DNA of 64,000 nucleotides, taken from assembly GCA_964019415.1 (NCBI GenBank), contig OZ025872.1, positions 8,244,322 through 8,308,321 on the forward strand, written 5' to 3'. A program made the translations under genes and the position numbers. Numbering within the stretch: the stretch's first letter is position 1; every line of letters starts with the position of its first letter. The notes beneath the pieces were generated by a model. That model saw only the letters and a list, made by a program, of their open reading frames with translations, was not told where the DNA came from and did no database searches. Shown here one piece after another: positions 11,567 through 26,100 of this stretch. This DNA comes from Ianthella basta. Lineage: Eukaryota > Porifera > Demospongiae > Verongiida > Ianthellidae.

Positions 11567-12545
11567 CTTGTTCATACACACCATGATGACGAGCCCAAGT
11601 GGGACAAAGTTACCACATAGGAGCTGGGCGGAGAGGGTAGGGGAGGGGAGGGGAGGGGGGAGGGGAGTGATGAGAAGGGGAGGGGAGGTAACAGAGATGG
11701 GGATAGTGTCTATACAACTCACCACAAACAATCCACTGAAGAGTCCAAGTGGTCCGATAATGGAGAGCTGATCACTCTGGTACATTGACAAGAAGTCCAG
11801 ACACCCCTGGAGGGGATGGGAGGGGAGGGGAGGGGGGAGGGAAAGGAGGAGAAACGGTTACTACTTGCTGATGTGATGCCTTCAACTAACTCTTTAACAG
11901 GTACCATTAGCCCTGCATGTGGAGTGGTGTGGAGGAGGAGCTCACTCACCTGCTGGTAGAATTTACTCTGAGGTCCAGTGTTGCCACATCCCTGAGAGAA
12001 CACCACGCAGCAGCTGTCTGGTGCGACCATCCTGAGGTTGGACGCATCCAGCCAGTTCATAGAGGAGTTTGATCCACAGCAGCGATACTGGTAGGGGTAG
12101 AGAGAGACGTGGAGGCGGTGGGCATGAGAGGGGATAACACTGACAGTGACTAGTGTCTAAACACTGAAACATCAAATGGATCATCAAGTCAACTGTATTC
12201 ATTGCTTGTCACATGATGCATGGGGCAGAGTCAACCAACCCTATCATGTAGGCTGTCATAGGCTGTTCTGAAGTCGCTGTGAGGTTGGTAGCTCACCATG
12301 GAGCTACGCAGCTGAGTGTCTACTATGGACCTCAGCTGTGTGCACAAGAGAAGAGGGAGGGGAGGGGTGAGACAGAGGGGAAGGGGGGGGGGGGGGGGGG
12401 AAGAGAACAGGTGACAGTTGGGGATGCCCGGTGTCAGGTGTAATAACATGTACTTGTGAGTCTCACTCACGTTTGCCTCTTGGTTAACAGCCAGACTACC
12501 AGCTGAGACCTGGATGATACTGGCTATTGCAATGAAGATCATATA
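11567..12545 (-). CDS. Tetraspanin, C-terminal half (partial)
   Basis: Five phase-0 exons on the complement strand: 12545-12471, 12335-12240, 12087-11950, 11806-11723 and 11623-11567. They read in order: the end of TM3 (YMIFIAIASIIQVSAGSLAV); the start of the large extracellular loop (LRSIVDTQLRSSMVSYQ); the diagnostic loop core with YRCCGSNSSMNWLD, PDSCCV and GCG; the loop end GCLDFLSMYQSDQL, running into TM4 (SIIGPLGLFSGLFV); and LLCGNFVPLGLVIMVCMNK. CCG plus the PxSCC and extra Cys residues define the tetraspanin loop, which organises membrane protein complexes. The exons for TM1, the small loop and TM2, and a clear stop exon, were not found nearby, so this may be a gene fragment. Confidence 0.8.
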
Positions 12546-13757
12546 CTATTCAACTAGCCCTGGCCAGCACCTTATTCTTAAGCACACAGGTACCTAGTCC
12601 GTCAAACTACAGTTGACACTGGACAGAACTCTCCAATGTGTGCCATTTCCCAATTTCAGTGTCACCTTACTGAAGCCATAGCGGTAGAATGTGAAGTGTT
12701 CGAAGTGAACAGTTTGTGGTCTCTGTCAACACGTGTACCATGGGAGTGGGTGCACAGAAGCCAAACAAGTGTAGACCAAGACATAGCAGTGATCCCAAGG
12801 GGAGGGGAGGGAGGGCACCCCAGTATCATTAGTAGCTGACCTCAATGATGTGTACATTGAGGTGTCATTGTCTCAAGGTACCACTATTTGGTTACCCCTT
12901 CCAGTGGAATGAAATATTCGACTATTCGGTCATTGCAAGCAACAAATAGTCGACCTTGAAATATGATATTCGCTCGACTACAATATTTTGTCAGTATGCA
13001 CATGAATCTGTATAAAATCAAGATGCAATTCCCGGGTACCGATATCAGTGTGGACAACTGATTTAAAACATTCTGTACACCAAAGAGAGCCAGGGTGATG
13101 ACACTGCTATCTGTGTGCCCGGAGGAACAGGTAAGACTACACCTATATGCACACTGAATGGTAGACCTCTCATGTCCAAACTGCTCCCATTGACAGAAAG
13201 TGTACTATGTAAGCACCAATGATAAGACTTAGTCTGCCCACAACCACAAAATGACCATTCACTGATCATGAGAAACTACCAACTGTGTTATGTTTACTGA
13301 CACACTTCAAACAACTTCACTTTGTACATGTTACTGTGCATGACTTGCTCATAAAACAGACTAAACTCACATGTCTCTTATGTACAAGGACTGTGGTGTC
13401 ATTGAGGACATTCCGTTTGTACAAGAAAGTGTTCTGTTTTGTCCCAGCTTCTCTGAGGAAGCTCCCCACCCATCACCTGTGGAGGAAGACAGACCACCAC
13501 TGACTGTGTCAAGTCACCACATCACTGAGAGCACATTGTGTGAACTTGGGGGCTGGAGAGGACTTGTCACCTACAACAAGTGCTGAGTCAGCTAAGGGAG
13601 GTTGAGGTACTGGTCTCTATAAAGAGGTGGTCAGAGGTGGATGATCACTCTGTTTCTCCCTTGCTCCCAGGCCTTCCCTCCCTCCCTCCCCTCTCCCTCC
13701 CTCCCCTCTCCCTCCTTCCCCTCTCCCTGGGCACTTCCCCCTCTCTCCTCCCCTCAC
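12546..13757. other. No gene recognised
   Basis: Expected upstream tetraspanin exons are not visible. The segment holds a short palindromic ATTCGACTATT/AATAGTCGAC stretch (about 12915-12955), a purine-rich run near 12790, and a CCCTCTCCCTCC pyrimidine repeat (13670-13760). An open frame at 13371-13586 (+) has no recognisable features. Confidence 0.4.
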
Positions 13758-13893
13758 TTAATGTGTTCCCAGTCTGTGCCCTTGAAGAAGGGATGGTGCC
13801 TGATCTCCTGCACTGTCTTCCCAATCCTGTCCTCTGCATCACAAAGGAAGTGATGGATGAGGTCCTCTGCCTCAGGGGAGATCGGAGGGAGCT
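13758..13893 (-). CDS. Orphan exon of an NDR/STK38-like AGC kinase
   Basis: The acceptor TTCTTCTCCCCAG and the donor AA|GTGAGG frame a 136-nt exon. It translates to ELPPISPEAEDLIHHFLCD, AEDRIGKTVQEIRHHPFFKG and TDWEHI, the C-lobe end of NDR-family kinases (the family pattern is PISxxAKDLI, then RIG, EIK, HPFFxGVDWEHI). It enters in phase 1 and leaves in phase 2. No other kinase-domain exon with this character was found around it, so it looks like a stranded exon from a duplication, or part of a gene whose other exons I could not see. Confidence 0.7.
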
Positions 13894-15104
13894 CTGGGGA
13901 GAAGAAGTATTTTGCGGCAGTTTGTGATCTTGTGGCACAGTTTCACACACACACACATACATGTACATGCACACATGCATGCACACACATACCGGGCATA
14001 CCTGGTACCATATATACCTTTTTATGGTGTAGTCTACAAAATGGCAGTCTGGCTAGCGAGACTGGTGAGGTGCTGGTATCAATGACATGTGATGAGCATA
14101 AGTTTGGTGTATACTTGAAACAATTCATGAGCGGTGCAGCGTAGCTAGCACAATCCTTCAACTCCTTCACATGGCCAGGCCCAGATCTGCCCAGATCTGC
14201 CCACTGTTCTGTCCACTGTTACACATGGAGTGAGCACAACACACGCACCCTCTCAGCACGAATCAGTTAGCAGGAAATACCACTAACACATACAAGGGAA
14301 CGCGTTAAAGGGGGACAAGTGGGACATCCCCGCCAACAGCCCTCACCTATATAGAAATCTCCACACTGTCCCCATCTTACCTCATCTTTACCTGTAACCT
14401 TGTCCACAGGTTACCCTTGAAGAATGCTCTAAAGCCGTCGCTAGTCAGCTGTACGGACGCCTGGTGTAGGGCGTCTCAACTCTTTAGTTTAGCTGGTCTG
14501 GTAGTGACAAAATGGCGTTTTTTTTACTCTGTGAAAATGGTCATTCCCTTTGCTCGGCTCCGGTGTGGACGGCTAGGAACGAGGCTAGCTCCGGTGCAGT
14601 CGAGTGTACACCTCAATATGGGGGTTGGCATGATCCTCTCGGATGTATAGCATCATTTCAACTAGCACCGATGGATGGAGACCATGGTTTCAAGTGATCT
14701 GAGCTTGAGCTTCCGCGAGACGGTCAACTCCCGCAGAAACATCCGCGGTGTAGTAAGCTCTGACTGTAGCTAGCTATCTACATGTCTATCAAGTGAGTGC
14801 TATTGACCAACTCTACAATATGCATTACCAAAGTTTAGCTAACTACGTATACCCCTCGTGCCCAAGGTCAGTCCTATTGCCTCATGAGAGGTGCAGCACA
14901 TGTTTCAAGTGTCGTTAGCTATTATATAGCTCCACAGTCTGTGTTGTTAATGTACTCGTGCAACAAAACTGGTTAATCACCACTACCCCCACAGACCCCA
15001 GGAGTGTCACACACATCTCACTCCCTCCATCACCACACAATACATCACTACCCCTCCCTCTTCCCCCACACACTGGACTGTCCCCTCTTCCTCCCCTCCC
15101 TCAG
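13894..15104. other. Spacer and probable 5' flank of kinesin-8 copy 1
   Basis: Contains a CpG-bearing stretch around 14440-14760 with an ATGGCG start-like segment (14512) that aligns with the same feature near 28114 upstream of kinesin copy 2, so it belongs to the duplicated block. 14930-15104 aligns closely with 28615-28807, the intron before the first motor exon. Confidence 0.5.
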
Positions 15105-15995
<891 letters not shown>

Positions 15996-18083
15996 TACAA
16001 CTTATGCTATAGCTAGCCACCTAGATATTACTAAGTATAGGTGGGTAATTCTATGGCTATGAGCCCATGCAGGACGGATCTTTTGATGCTGTCACTCAAG
16101 CTTAAGGCTGTACCCCATGTCTCTCGTGTCATGCATGGTTATGCAAGCCCATATATAGATGAGTACTGCTCAGTCAGTCAGTCAGTACTGCTCTCTCTGT
16201 GCGATGAAGGAGAGTGGTCTGGCTGTGCTAGACCATCCCTCCCCCCTCTCTCTCTCTCACTCTCTGCAGCAGTGCAAGAGGAAACAAGGAGAACTACAAA
16301 GGAAGCCAACAACTGTTCACTAGCTGCAGTAGTTGTGGAGAGTGTGCAATTTCTTCTTTTCTATGAACATCACATGTTGTATCTCCTGTAATGTCTCTGT
16401 GTACCTCTCTTCTCCTCCCCCTGCCCCTCCCCCTCCTCCAGTGTGCACACATGTACAATATAGTGTCACACAGGTAGCGCCTGTCATGATCTGTCACTGA
16501 AATGTAATAATTATTCTATTGACTCTCACTCACTCACTCACTCACTCATTGTGTTGTGTTGTGTTGTGTTGTATCATGTTCCATGTAGTTTGGTTAGCCC
16601 ATGTGTGTCCACACATATGTATAATTAATGGAGCAGTATGGGGGTGTATGCACTGGTATGGCTGCACTAGCTAGCCCTCCTGTTGTGGATCCTTCATGCA
16701 ATGTTAACCGTCAGTACTTACCTCATGTGTTGGCCAAGTGACACAACCAGCTGGTACATGCTTGTCACTAGTGGAGTGTGTGTACATGTCTCAATCGTGT
16801 GTTGCATTTCGTTCAAAGTTGCATTTTAATAGTTCACCTCTTCTTTGGACATGTACCCTAATGCAATTCTGGGCTGGGTTTTATATGTACAATGTCATGC
16901 ATGCATTACAGGTTTCAACCCATGTATAATATAATTAATATTTATAATTCATATGTTCAACTGCAATAAATTATGAGCATGCAGCCATATTGATTAAAGA
17001 TGGCTGCCCATAATCAAACCGTAGTGCATGCATGACATAATAACCTTGAACCAACCGTCTCATGAGCATATAGCCATTTTTACCTCAACAAGAAGCCTCC
17101 AAGCATCTCCAACTGTTAACTATATAATGATGTACATGTCCATGTACACAACGGAAGAAGATGTGTGTGTGATCATGCACACACGTATACTGTTGTATGA
17201 CCTATTAAATTTCATATCATAAAAATGAATTAATATTACTGTAATAACAAGTTGTCAATTAATAAGCAAATTATATACTATGAACATAACACCAGGAGTT
17301 AATATATTTCAGTTTGTTGTGCAGACATGAGAGGAGACTGGAATCCTGTGGAGTGGAGAGACATGTTGTGGATAAGGACATGAAATGGGAGGACACATGA
17401 CAAATGGATCAATGTGTGCACCCACTACCTCTGTCTGGGTCATGTGACCAGCACAGGGACAAGAGGAGGTTGGGACACTACTCAATTCACCATGTCAGGG
17501 GGCGTGTCTTGGGAGGCTACAAGTAGTTGGGATAGCCCATCAAATTCACTACACACAAATAGTGACAGTACACACATGTGACATGTCACCTGACACCCTA
17601 GCACCACGGCAATCTTGCCCTAAATCAGTCCTTCCTGATCACTTGCTTGCCCACTACCACACATTCATCACTAGCCTCATTCCTGTGCACTGTTAATTGT
17701 GTGGGGGCGGGAAGGACAGCCTGAAACCTACTGTGCGCACATGTGCAGAGGCTCCACAGTTTTCTGTGGGACTGTGAATGCCACACAGTGCAAGCAGTAT
17801 GCAGGTACCAGACCTTCCTTCACATGTACACAAAAGGGTATGAGGCCAATCCACACCACCACACACTGACACTATTGGGTGGATGTTGAGAGGGGGACCC
17901 CCTCTTTAGTGAGGGGGGACGGGTCCCTCCTACAGTGCAGCACTTGCTCACAAGCCCTCACTGTGACACACTTGTACCAATAGACCACCACACACCACTC
18001 AGACACAACTTGGGACATGAGACACATAACATGTGGGGGAGTGCACTAATGTCATGTGATGTCATGTGATGTTATGTGATGTT
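15996..18083. other. Intergenic region
   Basis: No gene is supported. It holds simple repeats (CACT and GTGTT units at 16520-16575), an AT-rich stretch (16930-17290), and near 17236-17290 a segment matching 29555-29595 downstream of kinesin copy 2. The duplicated block therefore continues past the motor fragment, with about 1.5 kb inserted here. Confidence 0.5.
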
Positions 18084-20079
18084 TACTCACCAGCCATAAC
18101 AACCAGTCGTAGCTTTGGGTTTGCTTGTCTTGTTTCATCAATCACCTCCTGTGGAGGAGGATGATCATCTGGTGTGTACAGCTCCACCTCCATCAATGTT
18201 GTGTTATGTGCTGCTCCTTCAATGATAGCAGTGGCCACATTGGTCCACCCCAAATATGTGCCCTCAATCCTGATCCTCTTTACTGACCTGTTCACCCTGA
18301 CTGCTGTTTGAACTGACTTCAGTATGTCAGGGTCTGAAACATCCTCCCCCATCATCACCTGCATGTGGTTAAGGAGACCGTGCTGTGTGACAACTAACAC
18401 TGCAGCAGTCTCAGACTTGTCACAAAGACACAAATAAAATGGAGCTATGGAGGACATGAGGTATAGGGGAGGTGTACAGGTAAGGACAATGGACACACAT
18501 TGACATAAGCAAGGCAAGCTAATAGGCCAGGGACAGAAGAGGTAAACTACAGGTCTTGCATGGCTTCATCAGTTGAATAGTAAGAACACCATTCACAGCA
18601 GTGGAAACAAGTACTCTGGACAATACATGGAATACTAGTGCAACGTTCAGTTCTCTCTACAAACTACAAAGAATACAAACTGTAGACAAGTGAGAACTGC
18701 AAACTGCGAAGAGGAACTGCATGAACAAGACAGATGTACAACTTCATGGGGGCTCTCCTGAGTGAGAGTAAGAGGCCATCACCTGTCATGGGTAGACAAG
18801 TGAATGGAGATGGTTTCAAAGTGTGCGTAGTTTACTGATGGAAGAAACCAGTTCACATGGTGTTATGTGACAAACAGACAACACACTCAGAACTGACCTG
18901 TGGGCTTGGTGTCACTACCATTCCTTCTAGAACACACACAGGAATCACCAATGAGTATGATGCCGTGACCACCAGTTCTTCAAGGCTGTTGTTCCCATTG
19001 AGACCAGTGAAGATCGTTGCAATGTGCACAGGGGATAGGTTGTCACACAGAGACAACTCAATTTTCCTCAAGTTGCTTGTCTTAAGGTAACTGGCAAATG
19101 TCTCCACTTCCTCATCAATACCATCTGCAGAGGAGGGAGACAAGTGGTCGTGGAGGAAGACACAAGGCGCAGAGCTGAACTACACATTGCAAGTCATGGA
19201 CCTAACACAAAACATACTGCACCGTCAAATATTGTCACAGTACAAAAGCAGCCAGTCATCCACCCTCGGTCATCACTACACCACACTAATGAGCCCCAAT
19301 CAGGGCGAAACAGCTGTCTGTAGCTCTTCCATCTTTGTTGGATGACTGGAGGAAGGCAATCACTGGTTGCCAATCAATAGGATGTCGTCCCTGTACCAAC
19401 TGAGACACCAATATCCAGTGATTACCCTTTCAATTCAATTCAAAATATTGTCACACTAGCAGGCAAGCCCGCCTTTGGCTTCCCTGCTCCGGCACCCCCA
19501 CAACGGCTGCTCCACAATGGCTACTCCACAACGGCCAGGCAGTACTAATGTGGAATATAATGGTGTAGGCCACAACCATGCATGCTGTAGACAATGCTGT
19601 GTGTTTAGTCTCATATTGCATCAGATTTACATCAGTATGGTGCCATAGATAGTGTTAGCTGCAGCTCTGTTGCATGGCAGAGCGTGAGCGCTCTACCTTT
19701 GGCATGCATGGTGCTGCGTTTTAAAACGTTAAGTAACCGGAATCCCATATATGCAGACTGTAAATGGTCAAAAACATGACGTATTTTCCGTAACGGAGTG
19801 AAAACATGCGGTACTCTTCGCAGGCGCGGTAAATCATCTTCCGTAAACCCTGCTTATAACCATCACCATGCAGCGCTCTGTAATAATCCTGAGTTACGTG
19901 TCAATCGCGCGCAAACTGAGGGAGGAGTTTTCGAACAGAGGATTTAAGCTCTACCAAAATATATATAGAGATTCACACACAATCATAGCAACACACAACA
20001 CTGGTACTGTTACATACTGTACACAACATACACACACACGCACATGCACACACACACACACACACTCACACACGCACAT

Positions 20080-20139
<60 letters not shown>

Positions 20140-23100
20140 TACCATTGTCACACTTGTCCAATGACACTTCTTTCAAGGACCTGACAGTACTCACTGCCCT
20201 AAGCAGGGCAGCAGTGACAGAAGAGGAAAGGACATACTGTCCCTTCAATGTAAATTTCTCTAGTGTGGTGCACTTTGAGAGAGCAGCTTCAATAGCTGAT
20301 GGAAGGGTGCCAACCTGTAAAGAAGATGGGGTCACATGCATGTCATGTGACACAAACTGCAGATCAGAATGTGAAATAAATGGCCATTGTAGCATAAGTG
20401 AGTGTGTGTGGTGTGTGCATTTCCCACACAAGCATAATCTATAGCTGCTAGCCCTACTTTGTCATTTCATGTGGCGCGCGAGATGACAAAGTAATGGCTA
20501 GCAGCTAGATCAACACAAACACTCCTACTGCATATACAAGAAGTGACATGTCTAAAACACAACCTGCATGTCTAACTGTTTCAACTACTCCAACTCCCTG
20601 AGTTGAGTGCAGTGAGGCAGTCCCTTACACAACTGCCCTTGTTGGGGTACATGCAGAGCCTCCCAACATTACTATATGTGCAGATGTACAGTAGGAGTTT
20701 TATACTGTTGATGTATTGGATACAAAGTGACATGTCTCACCTTGTCTGACCTGGACAACATAAACCCCAACTCCAACTCCAACTTCCTGAGTTGAGTGCA
20801 GTGAGGCAGTTCCTTCAACACCTGCTCTGCTAGTTGAGAATGAAGTCCAACACACAAGGTCTTTAGTGATCCTGTCATCATTACAGCACAGATGGGCAGG
20901 ACCAGATCAACTGCAGAGGATGCATGAGGCAACACATTGATGGTGACTCAGTAGTTATTGAAGTTAGCAAAGCTGGAAGGACGGAAATGGGTTACTGAAG
21001 TAGGAGAGTACACCTCTGGGTATTTCTAAGAATTAAATGTATAGTCTAAATAGGGGTTCATACATTCAGGCCCCCATGAAAGGGGTTGATCCCCCAGTGT
21101 AGTGCTGCAGGTGACAGGTTAGCTATTGTTGGTGGTGAAGTTTCATGTCCGACAATCACACTTAGCTTGGCCATGTGTTGCTATGCATGCAAGAGGGTAC
21201 CAAAGGAACGACAAAATGTTATGACACTGGACACTATTGGCTAACCACTTAGGGGGCACCATTTGGAAAAGGCACATTGGAATATGACTAAACTTCCAAA
21301 ACTGACTCAGCTGTCATTTCTTCTCTTCTAACTATAGAGAGGTCAGCAAGGGACAGACGAGGTACACATAATAATGAAACATGCTTGGGGGGCATGATTT
21401 GGAACAGACTGTCTGTGTGCCATGGATACAATGGAATGACAATGTATTAAAGATACTTACTGTTCTCATAGTCTGGAGCAACAACCAATTTATCCACACC
21501 ATGTCTCTTTGCCATCCCCTCCACAGCTCCCTCGACAAGAGACCCACTGCACTCTTTACCAAAAGTCAGCTCCCTCAGACTGGGGTGGTGTTCCACTGAT
21601 GATGCAATGAGGTGGACATCTGAGGCAGTGAGTGACTGTAAGGGAAGACAATAGAATTGCATGACATGTTGAATACTTCAAACACTGCAACTGATTGTCT
21701 ACAATTCATGCAGCTCAAACTCAGTCACTCACTTTATCCGACAAAGACACCTTCTCCAGTCCAAGTGCCCTCAGATTGGGCAACCCCTTCACTAATGTGA
21801 TCCAATTCTGAAGGGACAAGGTGACATCTCTCAGCTCCAAAGACGTCAATCTCTGACAGGTCACAAGAGACTCCATCAAAGGGTCAAGGGGAGTACCTGG
21901 AAGGTGGTATGAGAACAAACTGAGAGAATTCCAACACACATCAGACATGCACAAGCAGGAGTGAAGACCCGTGGACAGTAGTCATTCATTATAGTTCTGT
22001 ATATCATCAATAATTATACATCCTCTTGAGGGTGGAATACTTCCATTACCATGACAACCATCTGCTAGTTCAAGTATAGAAAACATGGTTACTATGGTAA
22101 TGGGAGATGTTACATGGAATACCTTCGTACTGCAAACCCACCCTTCACAACACACTTCATTTTCTCTTCGAGTGGAACAGTGTCCATGGATACCCACTGT
22201 GCATGGTGTGACACATGCTACTCACAACACACCTATTGTATACAGGTCCCCACGTAGTGTCACTTCCTCCAGTGAGTCCTTGTGGTGTGTTAGCACATCC
22301 TACACAAACAACAAAGTAATTAAAGGGGTACTCACATGCACACATTGCTCAAATGATGGAATGTGCACACTTTGTAGTCTAAACACACAACTGACACACT
22401 TCTACTACTGGTACACCTCATCAAGTACAGACTCCACCCACACCGCACAGGTTATAGGGGCAGTTAACATGGGACACTTCGAGATATCGTGGCAAATCAA
22501 GTCGATATTCCACTGTAGCATTTCAATACCTTCACTGTGTCAAACATATCCTTTATGGTGTGTTCATTGAGTATTCCAAAAGTCAAGCACTTGAGTTGTG
22601 TTTGCTTCAGTAGAAATTCCCTGACAGTTGACAGATCTAGAGAAAGTACAAGTATAAAAAAGTCATGAAAAGATTTCCACACATTTTGAAAGGTAAGGTA
22701 CATACGTATACAGATTGCACAACATCCATGTGGGGACCATGGACACACGTCTGTTACTCATAATCACACACAGCATGTGGCTAATTATACTTCCCATTCC
22801 CAATTCAAATCCAAATACAAAGTGGCATTGCAAGCTGGAGGTTCCTCAGTAAAACTGACAGCCATTCAGTGTGTACAGTGTAACCATCTGTTGTGTCAAC
22901 CTTCTTCGTAAACAGCTACAAACAACAGACTTGTACTGGACCTCAGTGGTTGAGTATACTATTAGTAATCCGAGCACTACCAAAAGAGTACCATTGGGAA
23001 GTATGAATAAGATTATTCCAACTATTAAGTGTCCTTCTCAATCTTAACACTTGACAGTCAAGCAGTCCTCAGTTGTAGATGAGTTTAACTGCCCTTAGAA

Positions 23101-26100
23101 TATCTTACCATCATCAACCTCCACATAAGGCAGCTCCACTCTTGTTAGTGTGGAGACATCTCCCAGCTGAGAGATAAAGCTAGTGACATCCGATGAGTAC
23201 CCTCCAACCCTGATTCCAGCCCCTTCCACCTGCTTGCAGTGCTGAGCGACACACCACGCTATGCCAACACCCCTGAGGCTGTTTTTACCAATCTCCACTG
23301 TTGGTCCACATGGGGATAGGATGGACTGAGCCAACTGTTCATTGCCACTCTCAGCTACGACTTCACACAGTTCAGGAAGTGCGGTACTCTTCCTAATGCT
23401 GGGCTCCACTACTGTGTTGAGGGTCTCCAGTAGCATCCTCTGCATGCCTGGGGTGCTGAGACCACTCAGCCCACTGAAGAACAGGAACATAGTCCTTTCC
23501 CTGTCATCTGCCAGAACAAAGTGCCCCTTCTTGTTGTACCTCAAGGTGAGGCGTCGTCTCCAGAAGGTGACCTGCTCCTCTGGTGTCTTCTTGGCCACAG
23601 CGAGTGCTGCCATGAACTCCTGCAGGGTCAGGTGCAAGAAGTGCCATGTGCAAGAGATGATCCCGAACCGATTCTGTGCTTTAACGCAGTTGAACAAGCC
23701 ATGGAAGGCACTGTCCACTTCAAAGTCGAGGTCGGAGAAAATGATGGTGTCCTTTTCGATCCCCTCCTGTGCCAACTGCATCAGTCTGTTGAAGCTGGGA
23801 AAGAGTTGCATCACGTCCTTGAGACTACCAGCGCGTTCCTTCCTGCCCAATCGCTTCAGGTTGTGGTTGATGGTGTGGATGATGACACACTCAAACAGCT
23901 GGTGCAGTGACAGGAGTTCTGGAGAGTCATCACCAAGGGATATTACATAGCATACCATCAGACACAGGAGTGGGGTGAAGCAGAAGTTCATGATGTGAGG
24001 GCGACAGGAGAGGGTCAACAAGAGCTTCTCTCCTGCTGATGGGTTGGAGGCAAAGTACTCCATGATGAATTTCTTTACTTCTTCCCATCCAAATCCACTG
24101 ATCTCAACCCTCCTGTCAACACGGTGGTAGAGGCTCTCTGCAGAGATGGGGCGAGTGGTGACCATGAATGATGAGTGAGGGGCAAGATGGCCAGTGATGA
24201 TGTCGCAAACAGGAGATTTCTCACGCATTTCTTCTGACAGCTCATCAAAGCCATCAAATATGAACAGGACCCCCTGTCCTTGGTGTGCAGTAACGAAGTC
24301 AGTGACCTCTTGAATGATAGCTGCATCCCCGACTGATGTGAAGATGAGGTCCTCCAGGCTCAGCTTCTGGTCCTTGGGGAGACTCCTTAGGGTGACTTGG
24401 ATGACTACTTTGTAGTCCTGTGCAAAACCGCAAATCGACCAATCATGGCACATTCGCTGGACGAGAGTGCTCTTCCCACTACCTGGTACACCCTCAATGA
24501 GCACCCGCTTTCTGGAGATACCAGCAGGAGGGGAGAAGGAGAGGATGTGTTCGTAGTCGAGTGGCACCTTCTCGTGAGGCACCTGTTCAGCACCTCCCCT
24601 GGCCAGGTGCACTGATACTGCCTCGTTGATCTTCCCTGCTATCGGTCGCCGCTGTTTTGACCGTATCAGGTTGAGTTTCACATACTGCATGGTGGAAGAG
24701 GCCAGCAGAGGGTTGTCCTGGATGCACTCCTTAGAGTAGTAACAGCCGAGCTTGGCGCGGAGGGACTGCAACACAGAGAGGTACCCAGACATAACCTGAT
24801 AGTGCATGTCCCAATGCATAAACATGCACACACACACACATGTATACACACAGTCATGTTAAACTGAGGATGTATACTCTGAACATAATATAATTGTCAG
24901 AAACACTACATGCAATGCAGCTGAGTACATTACCATTACATCATCAAAATGGCTGCTTTATACAAGATGAACATTTTTTAGGAAGCATGGCATCATCTAC
25001 AAGTGACATTAAAAAGTGAGCTGAGACTATATACAACAAAGCAGCCCTAAATGCCAGTAGCAGCACTACGTATGTTATCCTCTGGTACAGCTCTGTACAC
25101 TTGGCATGTTTCATTGCTATCATTTAATTTCAAAAGGATTTCCTGCAATGAAGACCTCGGAAACCCCTTCCCTATACTCCACTGCCACGGATACATGCAT
25201 ACATACATGCGTACATGACGGACAAGTGGATAGGCTCAGCAGTGGCTGTGTGATGACAAAATGCACATCTGTTGGAGCTTTCCTGTCAGTTTCCCACCAC
25301 ACCCAACTATGCCTCGTACTTCAAGCAGGCTCACCCCTTGCTTATCTCTCCTGGCTGAAGTAGCCAGCCCTCCATCACTTCCTCTTCCATCAACTACAGT
25401 GAAGAAGTTGAGAAAGACAAGGTGAGGCCACAACATGAGTATTCCCTCAGCTCCACCCATGTGTGGACAGGTCAATTGTCAGCATCTTTGAGTGGAGACA
25501 TACACAGGTCACAGTTCATGACTATTGAGAGCCATAACTTTACCTACAGGACAAGTCCAACATGTTAGCACACTCACACTAGTGTGGGCGGGGCTGAATT
25601 ACGATTGGGTGCACCTCACAGAGTGCTCAGTGCAGCCTAAAGTTGCCTAGCAACAGCTTTACAGGAAGAATGAGCCAACTTGTGTCAAGCATGTTAAATG
25701 ACCTTACTTGACAGCCTAAACACCTGACCCTACAACGCACACTACATCTTGGTCTGTTTCTCTCCACACACACTTACCATATTCTCTTTCGAACTGTTCA
25801 GCCTTCTTCCTCAGCTCCTCTGCCCACACACTGTTGTTGGTGGATCTCAGCATTTCAAGGAAGCAAGTGAAGTCTTCATCTCGCTTTCCTCGCAGAATTT
25901 CAATCACTTGTTCTATCTGTGCTCTTATTCCCAGCTGTTCTGTGACAGTCTGTGCCTCACTGTGGTCCATAAAACCACCAGCTGCCTTCTCCAGCTTATC
26001 ACTCAGTCCTGTGTTCATTGGTAGGTGGAGTTTGAGCTTCTCACGCATGGAGATTAATGCATCATCATTCCATGGACTCATGGGATGAGCTGTAACAGTT

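Noticed and set aside
18570-18582. TCATCAG (CTGATGA on the complement) in an NLR intron
   Set aside because: No stem II or GAAAC follows, so it is not a hammerhead core.
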